In this document: piece by piece, positions 28,260 through 28,401 of the stretch
Layout of the letters: every line of letters begins with the position of its first letter
Position numbering within the stretch: position 1 is the stretch's first letter
IMG/VR virus record: IMGVR_UViG_3300008113_001056
Span: 1 to 28,401 of that record
Strand: one strand, 5' to 3'
Length of the DNA stretch: 28,401 bases
DNA from: a virus
Position numbers and translations under genes: made by a program
Notes under the pieces: model-generated
What the model saw: only the letters and a program-made list of their open reading frames with translations
What the model was told of the DNA's origin: nothing
The model's database searches: none

Positions 28260-28363
28260 AGTTATATTACCCGCGACAGAAATACGAATACCGAAGGCTT
28301 AAACGTTGGAAGAAAAGAGTAAACATTTCTAATAATTTCTATAAAAATTTTGAGTTTGATTAA
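28256..28363 (+). CDS. very small, strongly basic protein, 35 aa
   Basis: ATG 28256 overlaps the previous stop (ATGA), and the frame ends TAA 28361-28363. The peptide KLYYPRQKYEYRRLKRWKKR, followed by VNISNNFYKNFEFD, carries about eleven R and K in the first 21 residues, so it may bind nucleic acid. It ends the cluster just before the next promoter. Confidence 0.5.
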   Translation: MKLYYPRQKYEYRRLKRWKKRVNISNNFYKNFEFD

Positions 28364-28382
28364 ATAATTATTTTTATATTTG
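28353..28382 (+). promoter_or_regulatory. host-type promoter P4 at the right edge
   Basis: TATATTTG (28375-28382) is an exact -7 box. TTTG (28355-28358) is near the -33 position, though about 3 nt closer than in P1 and P3. The gene it would serve lies outside the window. Confidence 0.55.
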
Positions 28383-28401
28383 TAAAATAGTTCGCTCTCA
28401 C

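Noticed and set aside
1-28401. CRISPR arrays, tRNA genes, insertion sequences, integrase and attachment sites
   Set aside because: Looked for on both strands and not seen; no regularly spaced repeats, cloverleaf-like segments, transposase or integrase motifs were recognised.

Overview
The window is most likely one continuous stretch of a tailed-phage (siphovirus-type) genome or prophage infecting a Bacteroidota host, probably Flavobacterium or a relative. The evidence is strong AT-richness, tight gene packing with ATGA/TAATG overlaps, no purine-rich ribosome binding sites, host-type promoters with the Bacteroidota -7 box TAnnTTTG, and gene families typical of flavobacterial phages. No integrase, tRNA, rRNA or CRISPR array was seen, so lysogeny cannot be judged from this window.

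Layout. (1) 1-6005 is replication and recombination: a DnaD-like initiator, a RecA-fold (DnaB-like) helicase that is broken into two out-of-frame pieces, an HNH-AP2 endonuclease, NinG, an ERF annealing protein, a YqaJ/lambda-type exonuclease, a MazG-like protein, a DUF736-like protein and a small HTH protein, closed by a hairpin terminator. (2) 6011-8123 is a second promoter-led block: a zinc-ribbon protein, a membrane protein, a protein resembling a sigma factor (6773-7348), and the small terminase. (3) 8177-25707 is packaging and virion structure in the order large terminase, fibres, baseplate/tail tip, tape measure, tail completion, neck, prohead protease-scaffold, major capsid, major tail, portal, head-tail adaptor. 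Two tail-chaperone-like genes lie on the minus strand (19698-20934) inside this otherwise plus-strand region. (4) 25704-27076 is lysis: small membrane proteins, a TIGR02594-type endolysin, and a terminator. (5) 27116-28401 is a promoter-led cluster of small early genes, ending with another promoter.

How it may work together. Early blocks start from host-type promoters; two of them (3603 and 27116) share a TATTC-N6-GAATA palindrome between the promoter boxes, and three share the same leader, AAACAATTAAA. Late genes instead follow a different bipartite signal, YTRAACAWA-N12/13-TTAATATAG, found at 9325, 19253, 20946 and 23555, each ending only 2-4 nt before a start codon. I propose that this is a late promoter read by the phage's own sigma-like protein and giving nearly leaderless mRNAs. 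Three terminators (22924, 23531, 27049) punctuate the late genes.

Odd points: the broken helicase; a fibre gene whose last 600 bp are almost free of CpG, followed directly by a gene with ATA where a start is expected; an A6 run at the overlap of the two inverted tail-chaperone genes; and a plus-strand-biased 7-mer AAA[G/C]ACG repeated dozens of times. All function calls are from reading the sequence; no database search was run.
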